In this document: in pieces, positions 34,917 to 43,732 of the stretch
Position numbering within the stretch: the first letter of the stretch is position 1
Layout: each line of letters opens with the position of its first letter
NCBI GenBank assembly: GCA_025360015.1
Contig: JANYCZ010000046.1
Span: forward strand, 1 to 43,732
DNA from: Verrucomicrobiota bacterium
GTDB lineage: Bacteria; Verrucomicrobiota; Verrucomicrobiia; Verrucomicrobiales; Verrucomicrobiaceae
Reading direction: 5' to 3'
DNA length: 43,732 nt
Position numbers and translations under genes: made by a program
Notes under the pieces: model-generated
The model's input: only the letters and a program-made list of their open reading frames with translations
Databases searched by the model: none
Told to the model about the DNA's origin: nothing

Positions 34917-34998
34917 GCCCTTATAATTATCATAAACATCTTTTTACCGCAATCCCTCGTTTGATGGGGAGCTGTCTGCATTTAGGACAGCAGCACTT

Positions 34999-35634
34999 AT
35001 GAACCCGGACCTTATGGCACAACTTTCTCGATCACAGCGCGCAGCCGTCGAGTCGGCCGGTTATCGCGTCGTGCGCTGGGCGGCGGCGCGTGAGGTGCTG
35101 CAGACACGCGTTGAGAAAGGCCGCATTGCCGGGCCGGTGGGTGAGTTTCTGACGCACTGGATGTCGCTGGCTCCCACGCATGAGGACGATGCAGAACTTT
35201 GGCTGTCCTTTGATGATGAACTGAAGCTCGCAGGGGGCGGTGCTGTGCTGGCCAGATCACCGCTTGAGCGAGCATTCCTGCATTTACCAGCCTTGCGCCC
35301 GTTTTGGCGGCAGGAATTGCGTCAGCAGCATTTTGACGCATTACGAATCCTGATACCCCAGGCCTGGCTGCTCGATCCGGCTCAGGTTCCACCCGGAGCG
35401 GTGATTCAGGGCCTGGGCTCGGTTTCTTGGGAGCAAGCGCGGCAAAAGCCAGAGCGGGAATGGGAAATCCAGGATCCCAAGGGATTGGTGCGGAAGGATG
35501 GGTCTCTGGGTATGGCTGGGCGAGAAAGCATTTTGACCGCAGCCTCCACCACAGGCGTACTACTTAATGCACGATACGGGCGGAATGAAGCGGGTCAGGT
35601 TGTTTTACGCACTATTGAAGAAGCGGCACCTTGA
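34999..35634 (+). CDS. Protein of unknown function upstream of clpX
   Basis: A 211-residue soluble protein, no signal peptide, Arg/Ala-rich, with helical stretches ([40 protein letters not shown]) and a C-terminal part ending in [10 protein letters not shown] recognise no domain. It ends 44 bp before the clpX start and is on the same strand, so the two may be co-transcribed; whether it is a ClpX partner or adaptor is not shown by the sequence. Confidence 0.7.
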   Translation: MNPDLMAQLSRSQRAAVESAGYRVVRWAAAREVLQTRVEKGRIAGPVGEFLTHWMSLAPTHEDDAELWLSFDDELKLAGGGAVLARSPLERAFLHLPALRPFWRQELRQQHFDALRILIPQAWLLDPAQVPPGAVIQGLGSVSWEQARQKPEREWEIQDPKGLVRKDGSLGMAGRESILTAASTTGVLLNARYGRNEAGQVVLRTIEEAAP

Positions 35635-35678
35635 CGCGCCTCCTGCTTCCGTGCGACATTAAGGCATCCCCAAAAATC

Positions 35679-36971
35679 ATGGCACGCGGCTCCAACGTTA
35701 CTCTCTGCTCCTTCTGCGGCAAAAGCCATGCAGAGGTGAAAAAGCTCATTGCAGGCCCGGGGGTGTATATTTGCGACAACTGCATCCACGTCTGTAAAAA
35801 CATCCTCGACAAAGAAACCTCCATCGATTCCGAAGGCGGCCCCTCTCTCTTGGTGCCACGCCCGGCGGACATCGCCGCGCTGCTGGACCAGCATGTGATC
35901 GGCCAGTCGCAGGCGAAGAAGGTGCTCAGTGTCGCGGTGCACAATCACTACAAGCGCATTCTCCACACGCAGCAGCAGGCCGCACGTGCCAGCAGCGGCA
36001 CGCCGCGCAAGGTGACGACCGCCTTGCCCGACCCGAATGATGTGGAGATCGAAAAGAGCAACGTGCTGCTCATGGGCCCCACCGGCTGCGGCAAGACGTT
36101 GCTCGCCAAAACTCTCGCGCGCATTCTCAATGTGCCGTTCAGCATCGCGGATGCAACCACGCTGACCGAAGCCGGCTACGTGGGCGAAGATGTGGAAAAC
36201 ATCGTCCTGCGCCTGCTGCAGGCAGCGGATTACGATGTCACGCGCGCGGAGATGGGCATCGTGTACATTGACGAAATCGACAAGATCGGCCGCAAGACGG
36301 AAAATGTGAGCATCACACGTGATGTGTCAGGCGAAGGCGTGCAGCAGGCGCTGCTGAAGATCATCGAAGGCACTGTCTGCAACGTGCCGCCGCAGGGCGG
36401 ACGCAAACATCCGCAGCAGGAGTACATTCAGGTGAACACGGAAAACATTCTGTTCATCTGCGGCGGGGCCTTTATCGGCCTCGACAAGCTGATGGAGCGC
36501 CGCCGTGGCGGCAAGACGATGGGATTTGGCAATGCGCACGCCGTGAAGCCGGAGGCTGGCAAACCTTCATCGCAAGTCGAGCCTGAGGATCTGCTGTCGT
36601 TTGGCCTGATTCCCGAATTTATCGGCCGTCTGCCGGTGGTGTGTTCATTGGAGTCGCTGACGGAGCAAGAGCTCATGCGGGTGCTGACCGAGCCAAAGAA
36701 CGCTTTGATCAAACAGTATGCGAAGCTGATGAACATGGACGGCGTGGAGCTTTCTATTACGCGCGATGCCATGCTGGCGATGTCGAAAGAGGCCGTGACA
36801 CGCGGCACCGGCGCACGCGGCCTACGCAGCATCTTTGAGCGTATCATGCTGGACGTCATGTACGATGTACCCAGCCGTATGGATGTGCGCGGGGTCACCA
36901 TCAACGAAGGCGTCGTTAAGGGCGAGCGCGCGGCCATGCTGCGCAAGCGTGTGGAGCGCAAGGCGGCGTAG
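35679..36971 (+). CDS. clpX: ATP-dependent Clp protease ATP-binding subunit ClpX
   Basis: ATG 35679 gives 430 residues; the open frame runs 16 codons further 5' from a TTG, less likely. The N-terminal zinc-binding domain has Cys10, Cys13, Cys32 and Cys35. Walker A is GPTGCGKT at residues 133-140, Walker B lies in [13 protein letters not shown], and the sensor-2 region has [10 protein letters not shown]. ClpX unfolds tagged substrates and feeds them into ClpP. The usual clpP neighbour is not here; the gene is flanked by an unknown protein and a sugar-isomerase-like gene. Confidence 0.97.
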   Translation: MARGSNVTLCSFCGKSHAEVKKLIAGPGVYICDNCIHVCKNILDKETSIDSEGGPSLLVPRPADIAALLDQHVIGQSQAKKVLSVAVHNHYKRILHTQQQAARASSGTPRKVTTALPDPNDVEIEKSNVLLMGPTGCGKTLLAKTLARILNVPFSIADATTLTEAGYVGEDVENIVLRLLQAADYDVTRAEMGIVYIDEIDKIGRKTENVSITRDVSGEGVQQALLKIIEGTVCNVPPQGGRKHPQQEYIQVNTENILFICGGAFIGLDKLMERRRGGKTMGFGNAHAVKPEAGKPSSQVEPEDLLSFGLIPEFIGRLPVVCSLESLTEQELMRVLTEPKNALIKQYAKLMNMDGVELSITRDAMLAMSKEAVTRGTGARGLRSIFERIMLDVMYDVPSRMDVRGVTINEGVVKGERAAMLRKRVERKAA

Positions 36972-37050
36972 GGTTTTGGTTACAAAGGCGGGGCGAAAAT
37001 TCTTCTGGAGCTTTGGCGGCAACACACGTCATATTGCGCGCCATCCGCCC

Positions 37051-38016
37051 ATGAGTTCCCGCCCTTCCTCCCGCCGCCATTTCCTGCAACTCGTTACCGC
37101 CTCTGTCGCTGCAGTAGGTTCACGCCCGGCCTTCGCGGCTGACAAGAAAGAGCCGTTCAAAATCTCCTTGGCGGAATGGTCGTTGAACAAAGGCATTTTC
37201 GGCAAAGGCGGCGCGGAACGTCATGAGCATCTCGACTTCTGCAAAATCGCCCACGGCCTGGGCATTGATGGCGTGGAGTATGTGAACCAGATGTTTTTCG
37301 ACAAGGCGACGGACGCCGCTTACCTCGGCGAAATGAAAAAACGCCAGGAAGGCGAAGGCGTGAAAGGGCTGCTCATCATGTGCGACCGCGAAGGCAATCT
37401 CGGCGACCCCGATGAAGCCAAACGTGCGAAGACCGTGGAAAATCATCTCAAGTGGCTCGATGCCGCTGCTGCGCTCGGTTGCCACAGCATTCGCGTGAAT
37501 GCCGCCAGCGACCCGAAACTCAGCGGGGACGAGCAGATGAAACTCGCGGCGGACGGCCTGCACCGACTGAGCGTGGAAGGAGAGAAGCGCGGCCTCTTTG
37601 TTGTCGTTGAAAATCATGGCGGACTCTCCAGCAATGGCCTCTGGCTTACCGGGGTGATGAAGGCGGCGGATCACGCCCGCGTCGGCATTTTGCCCGACTT
37701 CGGCAATTTCTACACCGACCGGGTCAAAGGCGAACTCTACAACCCCTACAAGGGCCTGCGTGAGTTCATGCCGTGGGTGAAAAAGGGGATGAGCGCCAAG
37801 GCCTATGACTGGGACACGGGCGCTGGCAAGTTCTACACCGAGGACCGCCGCGAAAATCGCGAGATCACCCTCGACTTTGAGCGCCTGATCAACATCGTCG
37901 TCAAGGCTGGCTACAACGGCTACATTGGCATCGAATACGAAGGCGACAAACACACTGAAATTGAAGGCATTAAGCGCACCAAGCAGGCGCTGGATGAACT
38001 CAAGACGATGCTCTGA
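37051..38016 (+). CDS. Tat-exported sugar phosphate isomerase/epimerase-like TIM-barrel protein
   Basis: ATG 37051 gives 321 residues. The N terminus SSRRHFLQLVTASVAAVGSR is a twin-arginine signal. The rest is an AP endonuclease family 2/xylose-isomerase-like barrel: GIDGVEYVNQMFF, GCHSIRVNAASDP, VVENHGGLSSNG, ILPDFGNFY and YIGIEYEGD, with the Glu and Asp/His of those strands as probable metal ligands. Such Tat-exported relatives are common in Verrucomicrobiota and Planctomycetota and are linked to periplasmic sugar handling; the actual substrate is unknown. The long frame beginning within clpX (36835) is not used. Confidence 0.9.
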   Translation: MSSRPSSRRHFLQLVTASVAAVGSRPAFAADKKEPFKISLAEWSLNKGIFGKGGAERHEHLDFCKIAHGLGIDGVEYVNQMFFDKATDAAYLGEMKKRQEGEGVKGLLIMCDREGNLGDPDEAKRAKTVENHLKWLDAAAALGCHSIRVNAASDPKLSGDEQMKLAADGLHRLSVEGEKRGLFVVVENHGGLSSNGLWLTGVMKAADHARVGILPDFGNFYTDRVKGELYNPYKGLREFMPWVKKGMSAKAYDWDTGAGKFYTEDRRENREITLDFERLINIVVKAGYNGYIGIEYEGDKHTEIEGIKRTKQALDELKTML

Positions 38017-38055
38017 TTTTCCAACCGCACCCTCAACTCAAACACCCCGCACCTC

Positions 38056-38610
38056 ATGTCTCCTGAAGAAGCCCCTATTACCCCCGCCGTGGCGGAAACC
38101 AATCTCTGGTCCGGTCACACCTCCCAGTGGGTGCATTTCTGGTACTATTTCTTCTGTATTCTTCTGGCTGCAGGCATCGGCTTTGCCGCTACCGTGTTTG
38201 GGATGGCAACGGCTGGCATTGGGATGCTCGGCTATCTGGCGCTCATCATTCCGCTGGTGATGTGGATCTCCCGCTGGTGGGCGACGAAGTGCACCACTTA
38301 TGAGCTGACCTCCCAGCGCTTGCGCATTCGCGCGGGCATCCTCAGCAAGAAGGTGGATGAATTGGAGCTCTTCCGGGTGCGCGATTATACCATGGAACAG
38401 CCTTTTTTGCTGCGTCTGGTCGGTCTTGGCAATATGACCTTGATCACTTCTGACGCGACCTCTCCCACGGTCGTCATGCGTGCCATTCCTGGTATCGAGG
38501 TCGTGCGTGAGATGCTGCGGACGGCGGTACAGAATGAACGGGACCGCAAGAGAGTGCGCCAGATGGACGTGGACAATGTGGTGGACGGTGGTGCTGCTGC
38601 TGCGCACTGA
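38056..38610 (+). CDS. PH-domain (bPH2/YdbS-type) membrane protein
   Basis: A 184-residue protein with two membrane segments (about residues 32-58 and 60-78) followed by a bacterial PH domain: TYELTSQRLRIRAGILSKKV, ELFRVRDYTMEQPFLLRLVG and LGNMTLITSD. This is the arrangement of the bPH2 (DUF304) family, here in the short single-domain form. The function is not established. The C terminus is charged and ends in an Ala run plus His. It follows the isomerase gene by 39 bp. Confidence 0.88.
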   Translation: MSPEEAPITPAVAETNLWSGHTSQWVHFWYYFFCILLAAGIGFAATVFGMATAGIGMLGYLALIIPLVMWISRWWATKCTTYELTSQRLRIRAGILSKKVDELELFRVRDYTMEQPFLLRLVGLGNMTLITSDATSPTVVMRAIPGIEVVREMLRTAVQNERDRKRVRQMDVDNVVDGGAAAAH

Positions 38611-38621
38611 TCGCCTGCGAT

Positions 38622-39116
38622 CTAAGAGCCTTCGACCTTTTCAGACTTCACCACGCTGACTTTGCCGTCTTTTGCTTCGAGGCTCAGCTTGATGCGCGCG
38701 AATTCCTTCTTGTAGCTCCAACCGGCTTGGGCGTCCCAGGTGGTGGCGCTGGTGGGCTGGAGTTTGCGTAATTGGAGGACAAAGGCGGCGAGGCGTGTGT
38801 CGGATTCCGCAATGGTGTGGTCCGGCTCGATGTCTTTGAGGTTTTGGGCGTTGATGAATTTGAGCTTCAGATCTGCAAAGCGTTTGGTGAAGGTGTCGCT
38901 GGCGGGGGTCATGCCGTCGCGGTTGATTTCGCCGAGGACGATGGAGTAGCTTTTGGGGACGCCGGGATTGAGCTCGGGGAGGGTGGTGATTAGGTGGCGG
39001 ATGGTGGCTTCGCCGGCATCGCACTCATAGAGATTCAGCGGGAGGGGGGCGGTGTCTGAGGAGTCGCAGGCGGCGAGACTGAGGCAGAGGCTGAGCAGAA
39101 GGAGGCGGCGTGTCAT
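38622..39116 (-). CDS. Lipoprotein of unknown function
   Basis: A 164-residue protein with lipobox LAAC (lipidated Cys17) after MTRRLLLLSLCLS. The mature part contains YECDAGEATIRHLITTLPEL and KLKFINAQNLKDIEPDHTIA, mixed alpha/beta. I recognise no family. It converges with the PH-domain gene, 11 bp away, and diverges from hflX over about 168 bp, in which I see no further gene. Confidence 0.7.
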   Translation of the reverse strand: MTRRLLLLSLCLSLAACDSSDTAPLPLNLYECDAGEATIRHLITTLPELNPGVPKSYSIVLGEINRDGMTPASDTFTKRFADLKLKFINAQNLKDIEPDHTIAESDTRLAAFVLQLRKLQPTSATTWDAQAGWSYKKEFARIKLSLEAKDGKVSVVKSEKVEGS

Positions 39117-39284
39117 GTTTCCTGTTCATGGCATGGAATACGCAGCTTGGCAATGGGGCGGAGGGATGGGGGGAAGTTGACGGTTGTTGACGATGGTTTT
39201 TTCCAGACGGGCTGAAGCCCGATGTTTTGGGGGTGGGGTGATGAGGTGCTTGGCAATGAGAGGGGGCGCTGCATACTGAGGCTT

Positions 39285-40613
39285 ATGTTCGACATTCGAG
39301 AAAAACCCAATGCAGTGGAGAGCGCGTTTCTGGTCGGTGCGTATTTTGACCGGCGGCAGAAGCAGGAAGCGACTGATTTGCTGGAGGAACTGGCTGAACT
39401 GGTGGGGACGCTGGGGATCAACATCATTGGCAAGGAGCTGGTTTTTGCGCGGGAGCACACGGCGCGCTATCTCATTGGGAGCGGCAAGTCGGCAGAGCTG
39501 ATGAAGCAGGCGAAGGAGATCGGCGCGGACTGCATCGTGTGGGACAACGAGCTGAGCCCGGGGCAGCAGCGTGCGTGGGAGAGTGAGGGGGACATTTGTG
39601 TGATCGACCGGCATGAGGTGATTCTGGATATTTTCAACATGCGGGCGAAGACGCGTGAAGCGCGGCTGCAGGTGGAGCTGGCGAAGATGGAGTATTCGAT
39701 TCCGCGACTGACGCGGATGTGGGCGCACTTGGACCGCCAAGGCGGTGGTGCGGGTGGTGGTGTCGGCGGGGCGGGTGCGGCGCGTGGGGAAGGTGAAACG
39801 CAGCTCGAAGTGGACCGTCGGCTGGCGAGCAAGCGGCTGGACAAGCTGCGGGCGGATCTGGAGGAGGTGAAGAAGCAGCGGGAGACGATGCGGAAGGAAC
39901 GCATCCGTACGCCGGTGCCGCATGCGGCGATTGTGGGGTACACGAATGCGGGGAAGTCATCGCTGCTGAACAAGCTGACGGCGGCGGATGCGTATGTGGA
40001 GGACAAACTTTTTGCCACGGTGGACACGACGACGCGGCGCATGGAACTGCCGGATGGTCAGCCGCTGCTGGTGACGGATACGGTGGGGTTCATTCGGAAT
40101 CTGCCGCATGACCTGGTGCAGTCGTTCCGTGCCACGCTGGAGGAGGCGATTCAGGCGGATTTTCTGATCCACGTCATTGATGCCAGCTCGCTGCAGGCGG
40201 TGGAGTTTTATAAAACAACTTCCAAGGTGCTGGAGGAGCTGGGGGCGGGGGACAAGAAGGTGCTGCTGGCGCTGAACAAGGTGGATTTGATTGATGATGT
40301 GCGGCTGATGGAGCTGCGGCGGGAGTTTCCGGAGGCGATTGTCATCTCCGTTAAAACAGGGCAGGGGATGGACGACCTGCTGCATCGCCTGCATGACTTT
40401 TTGATCGACCGCGTGGTGCGGCTGACGATGAGCCTGCCGCTGGATCGCATGGATCTGGTGGCGCTGGTGCATCAGGAGGGGAAGATGCTGAGCGAGGACT
40501 ACGATACGGGGCGGGCGGAGATTCAGTGCGTGATTTCGAAGCGGTTTGAGAGCCGGTTTGCGGAGTTTCTGCCGGTGGATCCGGAGGCGGGAAAGAAGAA
40601 GGGGAAGAAGTAG
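39285..40613 (+). CDS. hflX: GTPase HflX
   Basis: ATG 39285 gives 442 residues; the longer frame from 39222 is unlikely. The N-terminal HflX domain is recognisable (ELVGTLGINIIGKELVFARE, YLIGSGKSAEL, DNELSPGQQRAWE, VIDRHEVILDIF), and a Gly-rich GGGAGGGVGGAG linker precedes GEGETQLEVDRR. The G domain has P-loop GYTNAGKS at residues 218-225, DTVGF and NKVD. HflX binds the 50S subunit and splits stalled ribosomes after heat stress. The downstream region is non-coding repeat DNA. Confidence 0.96.
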   Translation: MFDIREKPNAVESAFLVGAYFDRRQKQEATDLLEELAELVGTLGINIIGKELVFAREHTARYLIGSGKSAELMKQAKEIGADCIVWDNELSPGQQRAWESEGDICVIDRHEVILDIFNMRAKTREARLQVELAKMEYSIPRLTRMWAHLDRQGGGAGGGVGGAGAARGEGETQLEVDRRLASKRLDKLRADLEEVKKQRETMRKERIRTPVPHAAIVGYTNAGKSSLLNKLTAADAYVEDKLFATVDTTTRRMELPDGQPLLVTDTVGFIRNLPHDLVQSFRATLEEAIQADFLIHVIDASSLQAVEFYKTTSKVLEELGAGDKKVLLALNKVDLIDDVRLMELRREFPEAIVISVKTGQGMDDLLHRLHDFLIDRVVRLTMSLPLDRMDLVALVHQEGKMLSEDYDTGRAEIQCVISKRFESRFAEFLPVDPEAGKKKGKK

Positions 40614-41333
40614 GAGGACGGAGTGGGAGTTTGCGGTTGTTTGCGGTGGTTGGCGATTGTTTGCGGTTGTTGAGCCGGAGTTCAGCGCCGGAATTGGTGG
40701 CCGCAAAGAGGTGCAAAAAAAGGCGGAGAGACGGAGGTCCGGAGTGGTTGGCCGAAAAAAAGGAAAGAAGTAAAAAAAGGGGAGATGGAGAGCCGGAATT
40801 ACTGGCCGCAAAAGAGGCGTAAAAGAGGGTGAGAGACGGAGGTCCGAAGTGGTTGGCCGAAAAAAAGGAAAGAAGTAAAAAAGGGGAGATGGAGAGCCGG
40901 AATTACTGGCCGCAAAAGGGGCGCAAAAGAGGGTGAGAGACGGAGGTCCGGAGTGGGTGGCCGCAAAGGGACGCAAAAAAGGGGAAGAAAATAGAGAGAT
41001 GGGAGGGGGATCAGAATTGGGTGGCCGAAAGAAGGAAAAGAAGGAGAAAAGCCGGAAACTGAACGCTAATTTTTCATTTCTTTCCCCTTTTTCGGCCAAG
41101 ATTCAGGCTGCTTTGGGTGGTGCTTCCAAGCTTGGCTGGCCGAGAACAGGGACGAACCCGCCCACCCCGTCACCTCTTTGCTTTTTTTGCGTTTCTTTGC
41201 GGCCACCTCTCCGGCCTTCCGAACTGAGGATGGCCGCAAAAAAAGGAGGAAATAGGGTGGGGATCAGAATTGGCTGGCTGAAAAAGTGGAACGTTCGTAA
41301 AAAAGGGCCATTAACCGCAGTTCTCTTCCGCTC
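40614..41333. repeat. Purine-rich intergenic repeat region
   Basis: 720 bp without a credible gene. It begins with TTTGCGGTTG-type short repeats (40629-40676), then a strongly G/A-rich strand to about 41060. The word GGCCGCAAA occurs at 40699, 40804, 40908, 40959 and 41232, each followed by a GCAAAAA-like run, and in inverted form ending at 41204. GGCCGAAA (41023-41030) and TTTCGGCC (41090-41097) can pair in a long hairpin. Short frames inside are low-complexity Lys/Glu/Arg strings and are not treated as genes. Confidence 0.85.
40726..41060 (+). repeat. Tandem repeat, unit 104-105 bp, two good copies plus a degenerate third
   Basis: The unit starts GAGAGACGGAGGTCC at 40726, again at 40831 and 40935 (spacing 105 and 104 bp). 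Copies one and two agree at almost every position, differing by a few bases and an A-run length. The third keeps the first 27 bases, then drifts. No spacer-and-repeat pattern of CRISPR type is present. Confidence 0.85.
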
Positions 41334-42107
41334 ATGTTCTCACTCGCCAACAAAACAGTTATCATCACCGGGGCCGGATCGGGCATCGGTCAGGCCATTG
41401 CGGTTCTTTTCGCCAAGCAGGGGGCGCATGTGGAGGTGCTCGATCTGAAGCAGGAGGCGGCGCAGTTGACGGTGGATCAGATCGTGGCTGCGGGTGGCCG
41501 TGCGCGAGGGTCGGGCTGTGATGTGGGGAATTATGCGGAGGTGAAGGCGCTGTTTGACGATGTGGCGGCGACGCATGGGAAGATTGACGTGCTGGTGAAC
41601 AACGCGGGGATCGCGCACATCGGCACGGCTTTGACGACGGCGGAGGAGGACATGGACCGGCTGCACCGGGTGAACATCAAGGGGGTGCATGCGTGTGCGC
41701 AGGCGGCGCTGGCGCATATGACGACGGTGAACAACGGGGTGATCCTAAACATGTGCTCGATCGCGGCGCAGATGGGGCTGGCGGATCGGTTTGCGTATTC
41801 GATGACGAAGGGGGCGGTCTTGATGATGACGTATTCGATCGCGAAGGATTTTATCAAGCAGGGGATTCGCTGCAACTGCATCGCTCCGGCGCGGGTGCAC
41901 ACGCCGTTTGTGGATGGGTATCTGGCGAAGACTTATCCGGGGCAGGAGGCCGAGATGTTTCAGAAGCTGAGTGAGGCGCAGCCGATTGGGCGCATGGCGA
42001 AGCCGGAGGAGATTGCGGCGCTGGCACTCTACTTATGCAGTGACGAAGCATCCTTCGTCACCGGCAGTTCCTATCCCATCGATGGCGGCGCCGTGAATCT
42101 GCGATAG
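41334..42107 (+). CDS. Short-chain dehydrogenase/reductase (SDR, classical type)
   Basis: A 257-residue NAD(P)-dependent oxidoreductase. The Rossmann motif T12-G-A-G-S-G-I-G19 is followed by NNAG, catalytic Ser in NMCSIAAQ, and Tyr155-x-x-x-Lys159 (YSMTK). The C-terminal IDGG block ([13 protein letters not shown]) is family-typical. Asp in VEVLDLK after beta-2 points to NAD rather than NADP. It resembles bacterial sugar or 2-keto-3-deoxy-L-fuconate type dehydrogenases; the substrate cannot be fixed. The last 231 bp are present a second time directly downstream. Confidence 0.93.
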   Translation: MFSLANKTVIITGAGSGIGQAIAVLFAKQGAHVEVLDLKQEAAQLTVDQIVAAGGRARGSGCDVGNYAEVKALFDDVAATHGKIDVLVNNAGIAHIGTALTTAEEDMDRLHRVNIKGVHACAQAALAHMTTVNNGVILNMCSIAAQMGLADRFAYSMTKGAVLMMTYSIAKDFIKQGIRCNCIAPARVHTPFVDGYLAKTYPGQEAEMFQKLSEAQPIGRMAKPEEIAALALYLCSDEASFVTGSSYPIDGGAVNLR

Positions 42108-42112
42108 GGAAG

Positions 42113-42509
42113 TGCATCGCTCCGGCGCGGGTGCATACGCCGTTTGTGGACGGGTATCTGGCGAAGACTTGGACCGGCCCTCAAAAACCTTGTCACCTTG
42201 CCCGGCGGCGGAGCGGCCCCATTGGCGGTGTCGAGCACTTGCCTGTTATTTTCTAATAGCAGGCGGCGCACTCTCCTTGCCACTGGGGCCGCTGCGCTCG
42301 CCGGATCAACATGACCATCTTTTTGAGAACCGGTCCCTCCGGGGCAGGAAGCGGAGATGTTTCAGAAGCTGAGCGAGGCGCAGCCGATTGGGCGGATGGC
42401 GAAGCCGGAGGAGATTGCCGCTCTGGCACTCTACTTATGCAGTGACGAAGCATCCTTCGTCACCGGCAGCTCTTATCCCATTGACGGCGGCGCTGTAAAT
42501 CTGCGGTAG
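42113..42509 (+). pseudogene. Second copy of the SDR 3' end, interrupted by a palindromic insert
   Basis: Apart from a 166-bp insert, this stretch repeats 41877-42107, beginning TGCATCGCTCCGG and ending in the same stop position. In 231 aligned bases I count 15 differences outside the insertion point; each is at a third codon position or otherwise silent (e.g. CAC/CAT, GAT/GAC, GCC/GCG, CGC/CGG). It has no 5' part of the gene and cannot make an SDR. Silent-only divergence says it evolved as coding DNA before becoming a remnant. Confidence 0.9.
42171..42336. mobile_element. 166-bp palindromic MITE-like insertion
   Basis: Compared with the uninterrupted copy, 166 bp are inserted after GCGAAGACTT. 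The ends are inverted repeats of 17 bp, GGACCGG-CC-CTCAAAAA on the left and the reverse complement of GGACCGG-TT-CTCAAAAA on the right, with two mismatches. Inside, GCGGCCCCA/TGGGGCCGC and GCCTGTTATT/AATAGCAGGC also pair, so the whole element folds into one imperfect hairpin centred near 42251. No transposase is encoded. No clear target duplication is visible; one base next to the right end differs from the empty site. Confidence 0.85.
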
Positions 42510-42737
42510 GATAGGGTGATTTAGGACGGGAAATTTTGGCAATGGAATGGTGAGCAACGGCAATGGGGCCGGGGAAGATGTTTTTTCCTGACCCATTTGC
42601 CCTTCTTTGCCTTCGCCACTGAGGTTCTTTGAAGAAAGGGGTTGAATTTGAAAAATCGGACCCAAGGAGTGTGGGATGCCATGGGGGTTTGCCTGTGGAT
42701 ACCAGTTTATACCATTAAATCTTTATTATTTTTGATT
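42510..42737. other. Intergenic stretch, nothing recognised
   Basis: No gene or RNA was recognised. It has a T-run (GATGTTTTTTCCTGACCC) about 70 bp after the SDR remnant and an AT-rich segment just before the next ORF (ACCATTAAATCTTTATTATT), which could hold a promoter. Confidence 0.5.
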
Positions 42738-43279
42738 ATGGCTGCTTTTTCTCCAACGAAAAAACGTGCGAGCCGGGCCAAGGTGCGGCGGCGTACGGTA
42801 GGGGCTGCGAGTTTGCGGCGGTGGGTGGCGCGGGCGCGGAAGAGGGGGCTGACGGTGGCTGAACTTGTGTTTGAGCTGCGGGTGCGCCGGGGACTGGGGC
42901 TGCTGGGAGCGGCGGAGGTGCTAGGGCTTGCCCTGGAGGAGGTGGGTGAGCACTGGGGGCCAAGGCGTGCGGCATGCGCGGCTCGGGTACCTGCTCCGCA
43001 GCCGAAGGTGGATTTTGGGGCGCTGGCGCGGCAAGCGGAGGCGGATGTCGCGGGGCTGCGGGAGCACGTGGGTCTGGCGCTGTGGGAGACGGTGGTGGCG
43101 ACGTTTCCTGTTCCTGAAGTGACGATGGAGGCGGAGGGCGAGAACGAGGGAGCTGAAGAGGCTACGGCTGAGCCTGCGCTGCCGACGGCGGAGCCGCCCA
43201 TGCTGTCGGTGCGGATCCGGGCGCTGACAGAGATCGGGAAGTTGTATGGTCTCGGGTCAAGGAGCCGTGAGGCACGCAG

Positions 43280-43304
<25 letters not shown>
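42738..43304 (+). CDS. Basic protein of unknown function, 3' end fused to rRNA sequence
   Basis: ATG 42738 gives 188 residues; an in-frame TTG-led extension to 42642 is unlikely. The N terminus is very basic (SPTKKRASRAKVRRRTV), followed by an HTH-like helical region (KRGLTVAELVFELRVRRGLG), a linker rich in Glu, Ala and Pro, and LSVRIRALTEIGKLYGL, a block reminiscent of phage terminase small subunits; that resemblance is weak. The last codons (about MIYPWPG) are encoded by 23S rRNA sequence, so the natural C terminus is missing here. Confidence 0.5.

Positions 43305-43732
<428 letters not shown>

Noticed and set aside
37120..37953. 277-residue minus-strand frame opposite the TIM-barrel gene
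   Set aside because: No motif, and the plus-strand product has clear family blocks and a Tat signal.
40726..41060. CRISPR-like array
   Set aside because: The units are contiguous 104-105 bp repeats without unique spacers, and no cas gene is near.
40546..41448. Short Lys/Arg/Glu-rich frames in the repeat region
   Set aside because: They are translations of purine-rich repeats and change with each repeat copy; no start signal or homology.
42112..42372. 86-residue frame across the SDR remnant and palindrome
   Set aside because: It is a shifted reading of a pseudogene and a mobile element.

Overview
The window looks like chromosomal DNA of a Verrucomicrobiota bacterium, probably near Prosthecobacter/Verrucomicrobium. 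That is inferred from GC-rich coding style, a Gram-negative envelope (lipoproteins, TolC-type channels, RND pumps, RlpA), a type I sulfatase, a Tat-exported TIM-barrel isomerase and typical intergenic repeats; no clean native rRNA marker is present. It opens inside an IS110-family transposase and closes inside a 23S rRNA fragment. Both are multicopy sequences, which is how short-read contigs usually end.

Layout. 1-6200: IS110 tail, AI-2E-type membrane protein, M48 metalloprotease, sulfatase, then a run of a membrane-anchored unknown, an ABC ATPase without a visible permease, and an exported glutathione peroxidase. 6255-14154: a short RecO, prfB with an intact programmed +1 frameshift, a frameshifted four-helix-bundle gene between inverted repeats, an AraC regulator, an Hsp33-type chaperone, a WaaG-like glycosyltransferase overlapping a YkgJ-type cysteine-cluster protein, and RNase R. 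14160-17599: trpS, a universal stress protein and mntH on the minus strand, with mntR divergent. MntR keeps all six Mn-site residues, and overlapping palindromes lie between mntH and mntR.

17600-29871: a metal-efflux region. Two small exported proteins are followed by a complete CzcCBA/CusCBA-type set (channel, lipoprotein adaptor, RND pump), then a small His/Cys-containing protein and a second channel plus RND pump with no adaptor. With mntH/mntR this forms about 14 kb devoted to metal ions.

29911-40613: envelope and housekeeping genes: RlpA lipoprotein, alpha/beta hydrolase, zinc-ribbon membrane protein, DUF2167 protein, a pseudopilin, ClpX, a sugar-isomerase-like protein, a PH-domain membrane protein, a lipoprotein and HflX.

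40614-43732: a plastic end. It holds a purine-rich region with a 104-105 bp tandem repeat; an SDR oxidoreductase followed by a second copy of its last 231 bp, which differs from the first almost only by silent changes and is split by a 166-bp palindromic MITE-like element; and an ORF that runs straight into 23S rRNA lacking its 5' part, either a real rearrangement or a chimeric assembly.

I found no CRISPR array, no tRNA and no clear defence system. The most unusual items are the SDR remnant with its palindromic insertion, the adaptor-less second RND system, and the frameshifted four-helix-bundle cassette.
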